From: JAEUHO01 sp046350655
Lineage (GTDB): Bacteria; Planctomycetota; PLA2; JAEUHO01
DNA: 64,000 bases
Reading direction: 5' to 3'
NCBI GenBank assembly: GCA_046350655.1
Contig: JAXMAB010000004.1
Location: 1,104,595 to 1,168,594 of the forward strand
Shown here piece by piece: positions 15,631 to 26,519 of this stretch. A program made the translations under genes and the position numbers. A model generated the notes under the pieces. The model worked only from the letters and a program-made list of their open reading frames with translations. It was not told the origin of the DNA and did no database searches. Every line of letters begins with the position of its first letter. Position 1 is the stretch's first letter.

Positions 15631-15958
15631 GAGGACTCCGGCCAAAGGGGACCGACCCCGGGGGAAGGCGTGAGGATACCGCCGTCGGGGGGACTCCGAC
15701 GAAGGAGGAACGCCTCTCTCTCGGATCGGTCGGTCACGGGCACGTCTTGGACGCCGCCCGAAGGCGTTGACAGAGTGGCAGCCCTCGCCGGTCGCCTCGG
15801 GACGCGGCTGACATCCTGTCAGCGGCCGCCGGGCCTCTCGGTCCCCCCGGGCGTCCTAACCCGTTGCAGGGTGGTCGGTTAGGTCGATGTCGGTCCGGTC
15901 GCGCGGACGGCACGCCGCTGGCTATCGGAGGGCCCACGAACGTACGGAGACCTTGTCC
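15631..15958. promoter_or_regulatory. Divergent leader region upstream of groEL1
   Basis: This 328-bp gap lies between the divergent lipoprotein gene and groEL1. It contains TTGACA at 15767-15772 (no good -10 partner seen), a 7-3-7 perfect inverted repeat at 15807-15823 (GCTGACATCCTGTCAGC), a degenerate dispersed motif at 15829-15845 and 7-bp inverted arms CCTAACC/GGTTAGG at 15855-15861 and 15877-15883. No CIRCE sequence is present. One of the dyads may be a heat-shock operator. This is inference. Confidence 0.4.
15829..15845 (-). repeat. Dispersed GCGAGGCCCG-core motif, one mismatch
   Basis: CCGGGCCTCTCGGTCCC differs at one base from the reverse complement of the full 17-mer. It sits in the groEL1 leader. 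Confidence 0.45.
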
Positions 15959-17593
<1,635 letters not shown>

Positions 17594-17663
17594 CGCGACC
17601 CCGCGTCCGCTGCCTCCCACCGAGTTCGACCGCACGGATTTCACCCGCACGGAGTTCCCCGCC

Positions 17664-17957
17664 ATGGCGATCAAGCCGCTCGACGACAGGATCGTGGTCC
17701 GCAGCCTCGAGGCCGAGGAGAAGACGGCCGGAGGCATCCTCCTCCCCGACACCGCCAAGGAGAAGCCCCAGAAGGCGAAGGTGCTGGCCGTCGGCGCCGG
17801 CCGCCTCAACGACGAGGGCAAGCGCCTCCCGCTCGACGTCAAGGTCGGCGACGTGGTCCTCTACGGCAAGTACTCGGGGACCGACGTCAAGTGGAACGGC
17901 GAAGAGGTGAAGATCCTCCGCGAGAGCGAGATCCTCGCCGTCATCGAAGAGAAGTGA
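17664..17957 (+). CDS. groES: Co-chaperonin GroES
   Basis: A 97-residue protein of normal GroES length. It begins MAIKPLDDRIVVRSLEAEEK and carries the mobile loop TAGGILLPDTAKEKPQKAKV, which docks on GroEL apical domains. The ending RESEILAVIEEK is also typical. It caps the GroEL ring. It lies 70 bp after groEL1 and 143 bp before groEL2, the reverse of the usual groES-groEL order for the first pair. GGAG lies about 11 nt upstream of the ATG. Strong hairpins follow the gene (17986-18064). Confidence 0.96.
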   Translation: MAIKPLDDRIVVRSLEAEEKTAGGILLPDTAKEKPQKAKVLAVGAGRLNDEGKRLPLDVKVGDVVLYGKYSGTDVKWNGEEVKILRESEILAVIEEK

Positions 17958-17985
17958 TCGACGAGAAGTAGCCCCACCGTCGCGC

Positions 17986-18064
17986 GGCGCGCGCCCGCTC
18001 GGGCGCGCGCCCCGCCGCAGGGCCCGGCTCGCGCCGGGCCTCGCGGTCCCCCGCGCGGGACCGC
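17986..18064. promoter_or_regulatory. Three consecutive hairpins between groES and groEL2
   Basis: Perfect stems: 11 bp at 17986-17996/18001-18011 (loop GCTC), 8 bp at 18021-18028/18033-18040 (loop TCGC) and 8 bp at 18043-18050/18057-18064. The first could end or attenuate the groEL1-groES message. The second and third share bases with the dispersed motif at 18034-18050. No promoter for groEL2 is evident. Confidence 0.5.
18034..18050 (-). repeat. Dispersed GCGAGGCCCG-core motif, full 17-mer copy, reverse
   Basis: Exact reverse complement of GGGACCGCGAGGCCCGG, within the hairpin-rich groES-groEL2 gap. Confidence 0.65.
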
Positions 18065-18100
18065 ACGTGTTGTCCTCGGGTCCGACCGGAGCCATTCGCC

Positions 18101-19711
<1,611 letters not shown>

Positions 19712-19749
19712 TAGGGCGAGGGACGGAGTGGAGGCGGGGCGGGGGCCGG

Positions 19750-19946
19750 AGAGGACGGCCGCGCTCGCTGCGGGTCGGGGTTCGCGGTGACGCGAGGCCC
19801 GGCGCGCAGCGCGGCGGGCTGGCGTCCCCCTCCTCCTCGTCGGCCCTGCTGGGCCTCCTCGTCGTCGGGCGGCTCGGCGGCGTATCGGCGGTGCTGGATA
19901 CAGCCGCCTCGCCGCCGCTCCCGCGACCCGTAGCGAATCGCGGCCG
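19750..19946 (+). repeat. Dispersed intergenic element, copy A
   Basis: This ~197-bp stretch matches the reverse complement of 39431-39632 in at least three exact colinear blocks: 33 bp (19770-19802), 23 bp (19837-19859) and 18 bp (19914-19931), with diverged and indel-bearing sequence between. It contains a dispersed-motif copy at 19789-19802 and runs straight into the 51-bp tandem repeat. No conserved reading frame survives between the copies, so it looks non-coding. Bases 19712-19749 before it show nothing recognisable. Confidence 0.75.
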
Positions 19947-20092
19947 TGTCGTCGGGCACGGGCCCCGCGCGACGAAGAGCGGACCGGACGGCGGCCGTGT
20001 CGTCGGGCACGGGCCCCGCGCGACGAAGAGCGGACCGGACGGCGGCCGTGTCGTCGGGCACGGGCCCCGCAAGAGGAAGAGCGGACCGAACC
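19940..20092 (+). repeat. Three tandem copies of a 51-bp unit
   Basis: Units start at 19940, 19991 and 20042. Each begins GCGGCCGTGTCGTCGGGCAC. The first two are identical over 51 bp and the third has several changes near its end. All frames stay open because 51 is a multiple of three, but composition and lack of a start make translation doubtful. The rest of the gap up to dnaJ (20093-20263) holds only the TACGAT box. Confidence 0.85.
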
Positions 20093-20247
20093 GAGGAGCC
20101 TCGCCGGGATCGTTACCGCCGAACGGCTCTGGCGTCGGGGCGGTCCCTACGCGACGACGAGTCGACGCGCCGAGCGGTGCGCGGGACCGCGGCGGAGGGG
20201 GGTGGCCCGGCGGGCGGCGGTTTCGGGGACGATGGGTGCGGACAGCG

Positions 20248-20253
20248 TACGAT
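20248..20253 (+). promoter_or_regulatory. Possible -10 box, short-leader promoter for dnaJ
   Basis: TACGAT lies 10 nt before the dnaJ ATG at 20264. The same hexamer stands 9 nt before der. Confidence 0.4.
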
Positions 20254-20263
20254 GCGCGGGACC

Positions 20264-21406
20264 ATGGCGGACAAGCGCGACTACTACGAAGTGCTCGGCG
20301 TCGAGAAGACCGCGGCGGCCGACGCGATCAAGTCGGCCTACCGGCGGCTCGCGCTGAAGTTCCACCCCGACAAGAACCCCGGCGACAAGGCCGCCGAGGA
20401 GAAGTTCAAGGAGGCCGCCGAGGCCTACGAGGTGCTGTCCGACCCGGACAAGCGCGCCGCGTACGATCGGCACGGCCACGCGGCGGTCGGCGGCGGCGGC
20501 ACGCACTTCCGCAACGCCGAGGACATCTTCGGCGCGTTCCGCGACATCTTCGACGGCGACCTCTTCTCGTCGTTCTTCGGCGGCGGGGGCGGCGGGCGCC
20601 GCAGCGACCGCGGGGCCGACGTCGGCGCGCGGGTCGAGATCACGTTCCAGGAGATGGCCGACGGCGTGACGAAGTCGGTCGCGGTGCGCCGACGCGACGC
20701 CTGCGGCACGTGCCGCGGCACCGGCAGCCGCGACGGCAAGGCGCCGGTCGCGTGCCGCACCTGCGGCGGCCGCGGCGTCGTGCGCCGCAGCCTCGGGTTC
20801 GTCGCGGTGCAGCAGGAGTGCCCGACGTGCGGCGGCGCCGGGACCACCGTGTCGTCGCCGTGCGGCGACTGCGGCGGCGAGGGCCTCAAGGCCGCGCGCG
20901 TCGAGGTCTCCGTCCCGATCCCCGCGGGCATCGAGGACCGCATGGCCGTGCGCGTGCCCGGCCAGGGCGAGGCCAGCAGCCGCGGCGGCGCCCGCGGCGA
21001 CCTCATCGTCGAGGTCTCGGTGGGGGAGCACCCGCTGTTCCACCGCGACGGCCCGAACCTCGTCGTCGAGGTGCCCGCGCCGATCTCGACCGCCGCGCTC
21101 GGCGGCGAGCTCGAGGTGCCGTCGCTCTCGGGCGTCATCGGCGTGAAGGTGCCGCCCGGGACCGCGCCGGGCCGCCGGCTGCGCGTGCGCGGCGAGGGCC
21201 TGCCCCGCCTCGACCGCGGCGGCCGCGGCGACCTCGACGTGATCATCGTCCTCGACCTGCCCGAGAGCCCGTCGCGCCGCGTGCGCGAGGCCCTCGAGGC
21301 GCTGCGCGCGGCCGAGAAGGACGACGTCGGCCCGACCCGCAAGCGGTACGGCGACCTGCTGCGCGACCACCGCCGCGAGGCGGAGAAGAAGAAGGCGAAG
21401 AAGTGA
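20264..21406 (+). CDS. dnaJ: Chaperone DnaJ (type I Hsp40)
   Basis: A 380-residue full-length DnaJ. The J domain (about 3-70) has YYEVLGVEKTAAADAIKSAY and the H-P-D motif in LKFHPDKNPGDK that stimulates DnaK ATPase. A Gly/Phe-rich linker (about 75-115) follows. Four zinc-binding CxxCxGxG motifs come next (CGTCRGTG, CRTCGGRG, CPTCGGAG, CGDCGGEG), then the substrate-binding C-terminal domains and a Lys-rich end. It hands unfolded clients to DnaK; dnaK itself is not in the window. ATG 20264 gives the canonical start; an ATG 12 nt upstream is possible. grpE follows after 31 bp, so the two are probably cotranscribed. Confidence 0.95.
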   Translation: MADKRDYYEVLGVEKTAAADAIKSAYRRLALKFHPDKNPGDKAAEEKFKEAAEAYEVLSDPDKRAAYDRHGHAAVGGGGTHFRNAEDIFGAFRDIFDGDLFSSFFGGGGGGRRSDRGADVGARVEITFQEMADGVTKSVAVRRRDACGTCRGTGSRDGKAPVACRTCGGRGVVRRSLGFVAVQQECPTCGGAGTTVSSPCGDCGGEGLKAARVEVSVPIPAGIEDRMAVRVPGQGEASSRGGARGDLIVEVSVGEHPLFHRDGPNLVVEVPAPISTAALGGELEVPSLSGVIGVKVPPGTAPGRRLRVRGEGLPRLDRGGRGDLDVIIVLDLPESPSRRVREALEALRAAEKDDVGPTRKRYGDLLRDHRREAEKKKAKK

Positions 21407-21437
21407 ACGGAAGCCGTGAACGTGCGAGGAGCCTGAC

Positions 21438-22049
21438 GTGACGAGCCCCGACGAATCCACCGGTCCCGCGGCGCAGGGCGCCGGCCCGACCCCGGGCGAG
21501 GGGCCCACGCCGGGCCCGGGCGCCGGCGGTCCGCCGCCGCCCGACGCCGCGACCCCGCCCCCGGCCGGCGACGACGTCGCCGCGCTGCGCGCGACGATCG
21601 CGTCCCTCGAGGACCGCCTCCGCCGCACGCAGGCCGAGTTCGTGAACGACCTGCGCCGCGTGCAGCGCCAGGCCGACGAGCGCGTCCGGTACGCGGCCCA
21701 GCCCGTCGTCGAGGACGTGCTCGGCGTCGCCGACGCGCTCCACCGCGCCGTCGAGGGCCTCAAGGACACCGAGCACGAGCGTCGCGTCGCCGACGGCCTC
21801 AAGATGGTCGAGCGCCAGCTGATCGACGGCCTCGCGCGCCACGGCGTCGCCCGCATCGACGCCGTCGGCAAGCCGTTCGACCCGGCGCAGCACGAGGCGA
21901 TCCTCGAGGTCGAGAGCCCGGCCGCGGCCCGCACCGTGCTCCAGGTCGTCCGGCCCGGCTTCACGCTCCACGGCCGCCTCGTGCGCGCCGCCCACGTCAT
22001 CGTCAGCAAGCCGGCGGCCTCGTCCGCCGCGCCCGAAACGAAGGGGTAG
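21438..22049 (+). CDS. grpE: Nucleotide exchange factor GrpE
   Basis: A 203-residue protein starting at GTG 21438. The first ~50 residues are a disordered Pro/Gly/Ala-rich extension. A long helix follows (ALRATIASLEDRLRRTQAEF and VNDLRRVQRQADERVR), then the beta domain with GKPFDPAQHEAILEVESP and TVLQVVRPGFTLHGRLVRAA. GrpE dimers release ADP from DnaK, completing the cycle started by DnaJ. The end VIVSKPAASSAAPETKG matches the usual VxVSKP close. It lies just downstream of dnaJ and 3 bp from the next gene, so it is part of a compact operon. Confidence 0.93.
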   Translation: MTSPDESTGPAAQGAGPTPGEGPTPGPGAGGPPPPDAATPPPAGDDVAALRATIASLEDRLRRTQAEFVNDLRRVQRQADERVRYAAQPVVEDVLGVADALHRAVEGLKDTEHERRVADGLKMVERQLIDGLARHGVARIDAVGKPFDPAQHEAILEVESPAAARTVLQVVRPGFTLHGRLVRAAHVIVSKPAASSAAPETKG

Positions 22050-22052
22050 CCC

Positions 22053-22379
22053 GTGCCCACCTACGACTACGTCTGCGACGCCTGCGGCCACGCGTTCGAG
22101 CAGTTCCAGGCCATGTCGGAGAAGCGCCTCACGACGTGCCCGAAGTGCAAGAAGAAGAAGCTCGTCCGCCAGATCGGCAGCGGCGGCGGCATCATCTTCA
22201 AGGGCAGCGGCTTCTACCAGACCGATTACAAGAAGACGTCGGCCCCCGCCTCCGAGACGTCGTCCACGTCGTCGGCCTCGACCCCGTGCGGCAAGGAGGC
22301 CTGCAAGGCCACCCCCGGGACCTGCGCCGCCGACGCCGCCCCGGCCTCGACGTCCAAGTCGTCCTCGAAGAAGAAGTGA
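22053..22379 (+). CDS. FmdB-family zinc ribbon protein
   Basis: A 108-residue protein starting at GTG 22053. MPTYDYVCDACGHAFEQFQA and TTCPKCKKKKLVRQIGSGGG show the two CxxC pairs of the FmdB-type regulatory zinc ribbon, and the IIFKGSGFYQTDYK segment is the standard continuation. The last ~40 residues are Ser/Thr/Lys-rich with extra cysteines (CGKEACKATPGTC). The family is widespread but of unclear function; a regulatory or nucleic-acid contact is assumed. It lies 3 bp after grpE and its TGA overlaps the GTG of yacG. Confidence 0.88.
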   Translation: MPTYDYVCDACGHAFEQFQAMSEKRLTTCPKCKKKKLVRQIGSGGGIIFKGSGFYQTDYKKTSAPASETSSTSSASTPCGKEACKATPGTCAADAAPASTSKSSSKKK

Positions 22380-22609
22380 CCGAGCCGCGCCCCGGCTTCC
22401 AGTGCCCCACGTGCGCCGACTGGGTGGCGCCGGGGGCCCCCTTCCGCCCCTTCTGCTCCGAGCGGTGCAAGATGACCGACCTCGGCCACTGGCTCGCGGG
22501 GCGGTACAAGATCCCCGCGCGCGACGACGACGAGGACACGACCGACCTCGTCCTGCCGCGGCCCCCGGAGCTGCCGCCCGCCGCGGACGATGACGACGAC
22601 GCTCGCTGA
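22376..22609 (+). CDS. yacG: DNA gyrase inhibitor YacG-type zinc protein
   Basis: A 77-residue protein starting at GTG 22376, overlapping the preceding stop as GTGA. The first half is FQCPTCADWVAPGAPFRPFC then SERCKMTDLGHWLAGRYKIP. The CxxC plus C-x3-C zinc site and the D-L-G-x-W-x2-x-Y-x-I-P ending are diagnostic for YacG, which binds GyrB and blocks gyrase. The tail after residue 45 is Asp/Glu-rich. The last 20 bp overlap the next gene. Confidence 0.88.
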   Translation: MTEPRPGFQCPTCADWVAPGAPFRPFCSERCKMTDLGHWLAGRYKIPARDDDEDTTDLVLPRPPELPPAADDDDDAR

Positions 22610-23693
22610 CCTCTGGCACCGCTCCGGCCGCGCCGCGCGCGACGACCGCAAGCGGCTGCTCTGCCTGTACGCCGTCCTCGCCACGCCGCCGACGCTCCTG
22701 CTCGCCGGCCTCGTCTCGCGCCTCCTCACCGGCGCCGACCTCGCCCTCGGCGGCCTGCGCCGGCCGATCGAGCACGTCGTCGCGCCCGTCCGCGACGCGT
22801 GGATGCACGACGACGTCCTCGGCGCGCTCCTGTTCGTGCTCGTCGCCGCGGTGTTCCTCGCCGTGCCGTGGGGGATCCTCGGCGGCGCCGTCGCGCGGAT
22901 GGCCGCGGTCGACCTCGCGGCCGGCCGGCGCGAGGCCCCGCGCGACGCGCTCGCGTTCGCGCGGCGGCACGCCCGCGGCTTCGTCGGCGCGAAGGCGGTC
23001 CTCTGGGCCGGCGCGCTGCTCCCCGCCGCCCTCGCGATGCTCGCGGCGCTCCTCGCGCGGCTCCCGGGCGCGCTCGGCACCGCCGGCGCGGTCGTCGCCG
23101 TGGTCGCCGTCCCCGCGCTCGCGCTGGTCGCGGTCGTCGCGGGCAGCCTCGGCGCGCTCGCCGCGTGGGTCGCCGGCCCGACCATCGCCGCCGAGGACTC
23201 CGACGCGTTCGATGCCGTGAGCCGCGTCTACTCCTACGCCGCGGCCGGCCTGCCGCGGCTCCTCGGCGTCCGCCTCGTGTTCCTCGGCGGCGTGCTCCTC
23301 GGCGCGTCGTGGCGCCTCCTCCGCACGGTCGCGACGGCGCTCGTCGCGGGCATCGCGCTGCAGGCGGGCGCGGGCCGCGAGCGGTTCGACGCGTGGCTCG
23401 GCGCGCTGCGGTCGCTCGGGTCCGGCGGGACGGTCCCCGTCGGCGACCTGCTGCCCGGCCTCCTGCTCGCCGCCGTGGCCGCCGGCCTCGCGGCGCTCTG
23501 GCTCGCCGACCTCGCCGCGCGCGTGATCTGCGGCCGCATGGGGGCCTACCTGTGGCTGCGCCAGCGCGTGGACCGCGTCCCGACGGACCGCCTCCGCACG
23601 TCCCCCGCGGGCCCCGTCTTCCAGGACGCGGAGGCCGCCGGCTTCGTCGAGGTCGCGCGCATCGGCGTGCCGACGAAGCGCCCGACGCGGTGA
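22590..23693 (+). CDS. Multi-pass membrane protein of unknown function
   Basis: A 367-residue hydrophobic protein. The cytoplasmic-looking start (LADLWHRSGRAARDDRKRLL) is followed by about six membrane segments at roughly 23-45, 68-95, 135-160, 165-195, 225-262 and 285-310. A polar C-terminal tail of ~50 residues ends the chain. FVGAKAVLWAGALLPAAL and AAWVAGPTIAAEDSDAFDAV are reminiscent of conserved planctomycete membrane proteins of unknown function. I recognise no transporter or enzyme motif. It overlaps yacG by 20 bp and queE by 4 bp (GTGA), so it is transcribed with them. Confidence 0.75.
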   Translation: MTTTLADLWHRSGRAARDDRKRLLCLYAVLATPPTLLLAGLVSRLLTGADLALGGLRRPIEHVVAPVRDAWMHDDVLGALLFVLVAAVFLAVPWGILGGAVARMAAVDLAAGRREAPRDALAFARRHARGFVGAKAVLWAGALLPAALAMLAALLARLPGALGTAGAVVAVVAVPALALVAVVAGSLGALAAWVAGPTIAAEDSDAFDAVSRVYSYAAAGLPRLLGVRLVFLGGVLLGASWRLLRTVATALVAGIALQAGAGRERFDAWLGALRSLGSGGTVPVGDLLPGLLLAAVAAGLAALWLADLAARVICGRMGAYLWLRQRVDRVPTDRLRTSPAGPVFQDAEAAGFVEVARIGVPTKRPTR

Positions 23694-24475
23694 GCGCGGG
23701 CCGCGCCCCCGTGGCCGCGCCGAGCGTGCCGGTGCTCGAGGTGTTCTCGTCGTTCCAGGGCGAGGGCCCCCGCGTCGGCGAGCGGCAGGTCTTCGTGCGG
23801 CTCGCGCGGTGCGACCTCCGCTGCGCCTTCTGCGACACCCCCGAGAGCTACCCCACGCCGGACCGCGCCCGCGTCCAGCGCGCCCCCGACGACGACGGCG
23901 ACGACGCCCCGGCAAACCCGATGCCCGTCGCCGACCTCGCCGCCGCCGTCGCGCGCCTCGACGCGCCGCGCGGCCTGCACCGCGCCGTGTCCGTCACGGG
24001 CGGCGAGCCGCTGCTCCACCCGAAGGCCGTGCGCGCGCTGGGCCTCGCGTGCCGGGCCCTCGGCCTGCGCGTCCACCTCGAGACCGGCGGCCACCGCCCC
24101 GGCCCCCTCGAGGAGGTCCTCGACGCGATCGACGAGGCGACCCCCGACCTCAAGCTCGCGAGCGCCTGCGGCTTCCCCACGCCGTGGGACGCGCACCGCG
24201 CCTCCTACCGCCTCCTCGAGGCCGCGCGGAAGGCGCTCTGCGTGAAGGCGGTCGTCGCCGCGACGACCACGCCCGCCGAGATCGAGCACGCGGCCGCGTT
24301 CTGCGCCGAGCACGTGCCCTCGGCGCCGCTCGTGCTCCAGCCGATGACGGCCAAGGACGGCGCGCCGTCGCCGCCGTCCGCCGCGCTCCTGCCCCGCCTG
24401 CACACGGCCGCGCGCCGCCATCACCCGGACGTCCGCGTGATCCCGCAGGCCCACAAGCTGATGGGCGTCCGCTGA
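23690..24475 (+). CDS. queE: 7-carboxy-7-deazaguanine synthase (radical SAM)
   Basis: A 261-residue protein from GTG 23690, which overlaps the preceding TGA. VLEVFSSFQGEGPRVGERQV then FVRLARCDLRCAFCDTPESY gives the QueE N-terminus with the radical-SAM cysteines C-x3-C-x2-C. SVTGGEPLLHPKA is the SAM-binding GGEP motif. QueE contracts the ring of 6-carboxy-tetrahydropterin to 7-carboxy-7-deazaguanine in queuosine and deazapurine biosynthesis. An insertion of about 20 acidic residues follows the cluster motif. No queC or queD neighbour is present. Confidence 0.88.
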   Translation: MSAGRAPVAAPSVPVLEVFSSFQGEGPRVGERQVFVRLARCDLRCAFCDTPESYPTPDRARVQRAPDDDGDDAPANPMPVADLAAAVARLDAPRGLHRAVSVTGGEPLLHPKAVRALGLACRALGLRVHLETGGHRPGPLEEVLDAIDEATPDLKLASACGFPTPWDAHRASYRLLEAARKALCVKAVVAATTTPAEIEHAAAFCAEHVPSAPLVLQPMTAKDGAPSPPSAALLPRLHTAARRHHPDVRVIPQAHKLMGVR

Positions 24476-24518
24476 CGTCGAGGCGGGGCGCCGTCGCCCG
24501 GGCCGCGGTCACGTCCTC

Positions 24519-24535
24519 GGGACCGCGAGGCCCGG
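24519..24535 (+). repeat. Dispersed GCGAGGCCCG-core motif, full 17-mer copy
   Basis: Exact GGGACCGCGAGGCCCGG in the 92-bp gap after queE. Confidence 0.65.
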
Positions 24536-24567
24536 TGGCCGTTTCGCCGCCGCCCGCGCGCGCGTGA

Positions 24568-24846
24568 CTACCCGCGCCCGACGACCGAGTCGGGGTGCTT
24601 CGCGAGCCGGCGGGCCTTGCGTCCCGCGAGTTCGACTTCGTCGGCGCGTCGACGGCGGCGCGCATCGCGCAACTGAGCGACGTTCCCGGCCAGGATCACG
24701 AGCCCGAGCGTCAGCGATGCGCCTTCCGCCAGGCCTCGCATGTACGGGGAGGCGGACAAGCGACCCATTGCCAGCCAGAGCCACCCGGACGCGAGGACGA
24801 AGAGCCCGACGACGTACCCCAGACGGCGGAGCGCGGTGGTTCCCAC
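24568..24846 (-). CDS. Small two-helix membrane protein
   Basis: A 92-residue protein starting at GTG 24846. Hydrophobic segments at about 8-26 (RLGYVVGLFVLASGWLWLAM) and 36-58 (GLAEGASLTLGLVILAGNVA) are followed by a basic helix LRDARRRRRADEVEL and a polar tail. The family is not recognised. A TAGCCT box on the same strand ends 7 nt upstream, matching the short-leader pattern and supporting this start over a longer frame. A one-mismatch copy of the dispersed motif is embedded in the coding tail (24611-24625, encoding GRKARR). Confidence 0.5.
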   Translation of the reverse strand: MGTTALRRLGYVVGLFVLASGWLWLAMGRLSASPYMRGLAEGASLTLGLVILAGNVAQLRDARRRRRADEVELAGRKARRLAKHPDSVVGRG

Positions 24847-24853
24847 GCCCGGG

Positions 24854-24859
24854 AGGCTA
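24854..24859 (-). promoter_or_regulatory. Possible -10 box, short-leader promoter
   Basis: Minus-strand TAGCCT lies 7 nt before the GTG start at 24846. Confidence 0.3.
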
Positions 24860-24940
24860 CCACCGTCGGGACGTCGGGGACGCGCCCGGGGCCGCCGGGG
24901 GACGAGTCGGGCCCGATGCCCGGGGGGCGCGTCGGCGCCG

Positions 24941-24946
24941 TACGAT
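24941..24946 (+). promoter_or_regulatory. Possible -10 box, short-leader promoter for der
   Basis: TACGAT lies 9 nt before the ATG of der, leaving room for only a few untranslated bases. No Shine-Dalgarno or -35 is seen. Confidence 0.4.
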
Positions 24947-24955
24947 CGTCGCCCC

Positions 24956-26455
24956 ATGGCCACCGGACCGAACAAGCCCAGCAAGCCCTACCGCCGCTCG
25001 CCGTCCGGGCAGCGCGGCAACCGCACCGGGCACAAGGGCCCGCGCAACAAGGCGACCCGCGCCCCGAAGCGGGTCGAGCGCCTCGAGCGCGACCCGAAGG
25101 CCCGGCCGCCGCTGGTGGCGATCGTGGGGCGGCCGAACGTCGGCAAGTCGACGCTCCTGAACGCGCTCGCGCGCAGCCTCGTCGCGATCGTCGAGCCGAC
25201 GCCGGGCGTGACGCGCGACCGCGTCGGCGTGCTGACGACGCTCGCCGACCGGACCGTCGAGGTCGTGGACACGGGCGGCATCGGGATCGTGGACGCGCAG
25301 GGGCTCGCGCCGCACGTCGAGCGGCAGGTCGAGACCGCGATCGGGATGGCGGACGTCGTGTTGTTCGTGGTGGACGCGAAGGAGGGCATCACGGCCCTCG
25401 ACCACGAGGTGGCGAAGCGCCTGCGGATGGCGACGGACCGCGTGCTGCTCGTCGCGAACAAGGCCGAGAGCAACCGCGTGACGTGGAACCTCGGCGAGAT
25501 GACCGCGCTCGGCTACGGCGAGCCCGTCGCGATCTCGGCCAAGGAGGGCCTCGCGCTCGACAAGCTCGAGGGGATGATCGCCGCGCGGCTGCCCGCGGGC
25601 CCGACCACGCCGTACAAGCTGCCGCCGCCGGCGGTGAAGGTCGCGATCGTGGGCCGCGTCAACGTCGGCAAGTCGTCGCTCGTGAACGCGCTCCTGCGCG
25701 AGGAGCGCATGATCGTCAGCGAGGTGCCCGGCACCACGCGCGACAGCGTGGACGTCCGGCTCGAGAAGGACGGCGAGGCCGTCGTCCTGATCGACACGGC
25801 GGGCATGCGCAAGGAGAAGTCCGTCCAGAACTCGCTCGAGTTCTACGCGCAGCGGCGCACCGAGCGCGCCATGCGCCGCGCGGACGTGACCGTGCTGGTC
25901 CTCGACGCGACGTCGGACGTCTCGCGGCTCGACCGCGAGGTCGCGGGCTACGCGGTGGAGGAGCGCCACCCGCTCGTGATCGTGGCGAACAAGTGGGACC
26001 TCGCGCCCGAGGGCCTCGCCATCGAGACGTTCGTGGACTACATCAACAAGACGCTGAAGGGCGTGGACTACGCCCCCGTCCTGTTCGTGTCCGCGCTGAA
26101 GCGGCTCAACGTGTTCCGGGTGCTGCAGGTCGCGCGCGACCTGCACCGCCAGGCCCAGACCCGCGTCTCGACCGCCGACGTCAACAAGGCGGTCCGCGCG
26201 GCCTACGCGCTCCGCCGGCCCCGCGCGGTGTCGGGCAAGGTCGGGAAGGTCTTCTACGGCACCCAGGTCGACGTCTCGCCGCCGAGCTTCGTCCTGTTCG
26301 TGGACGACCCCTCGATGTTCGAGGACGCCTACAAGCGGTTCATCGAGAACCGGTTCCGCGAGATGCTGCCGTTCAAGGACGTGCCGCTGAAGATCAACTT
26401 CAAGGCCCGCCAGCGGTCGCCGTCGAAGAACCTGCTGGGCCCGAAGCCGGAGTGA
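24956..26455 (+). CDS. der: Ribosome-assembly GTPase Der (EngA)
   Basis: A 499-residue protein with the tandem G domains unique to Der. Domain 1 has GRPNVGKSTL, PGVTRDRVG, DTGGIG and NKAE. Domain 2 has GRVNVGKSSLVNALL, PGTTRDSVDV, DTAGMRK and NKWD. A C-terminal KH-like domain follows (VFYGTQVDVSPPSFVLFVDD). Der acts in maturation of the large ribosomal subunit. The first ~50 residues are a Lys/Arg/Pro-rich extension (NKPSKPYRRSPSGQRGNRTG) and the C-terminus is also basic, which could add rRNA contacts. The G4 motif of domain 1 is NKAE rather than NKAD, a common variant. Confidence 0.95.
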   Translation: MATGPNKPSKPYRRSPSGQRGNRTGHKGPRNKATRAPKRVERLERDPKARPPLVAIVGRPNVGKSTLLNALARSLVAIVEPTPGVTRDRVGVLTTLADRTVEVVDTGGIGIVDAQGLAPHVERQVETAIGMADVVLFVVDAKEGITALDHEVAKRLRMATDRVLLVANKAESNRVTWNLGEMTALGYGEPVAISAKEGLALDKLEGMIAARLPAGPTTPYKLPPPAVKVAIVGRVNVGKSSLVNALLREERMIVSEVPGTTRDSVDVRLEKDGEAVVLIDTAGMRKEKSVQNSLEFYAQRRTERAMRRADVTVLVLDATSDVSRLDREVAGYAVEERHPLVIVANKWDLAPEGLAIETFVDYINKTLKGVDYAPVLFVSALKRLNVFRVLQVARDLHRQAQTRVSTADVNKAVRAAYALRRPRAVSGKVGKVFYGTQVDVSPPSFVLFVDDPSMFEDAYKRFIENRFREMLPFKDVPLKINFKARQRSPSKNLLGPKPE

Positions 26456-26519
26456 GCCGCTGCGGGGTTCGTGGTACGGTCCCCCGGCGTCCCACCCCTC
26501 GGAGCCACGGACGGACCCC

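Noticed and set aside
15767..15795. TTGACA as a complete sigma70 promoter for groEL1
   Set aside because: TTGACA is perfect, but no TANNNT lies 16-18 bp downstream, so I list it only as part of the leader.
15631..15958. CIRCE/HrcA operator before groEL1
   Set aside because: No TTAGCACTC-N9-GAGTGCTAA or close variant is present; only other dyads are seen.
19940..20092. Possible CRISPR array
   Set aside because: The 51-bp units are directly abutting with no unique spacers and no cas genes nearby. It is a simple tandem repeat.
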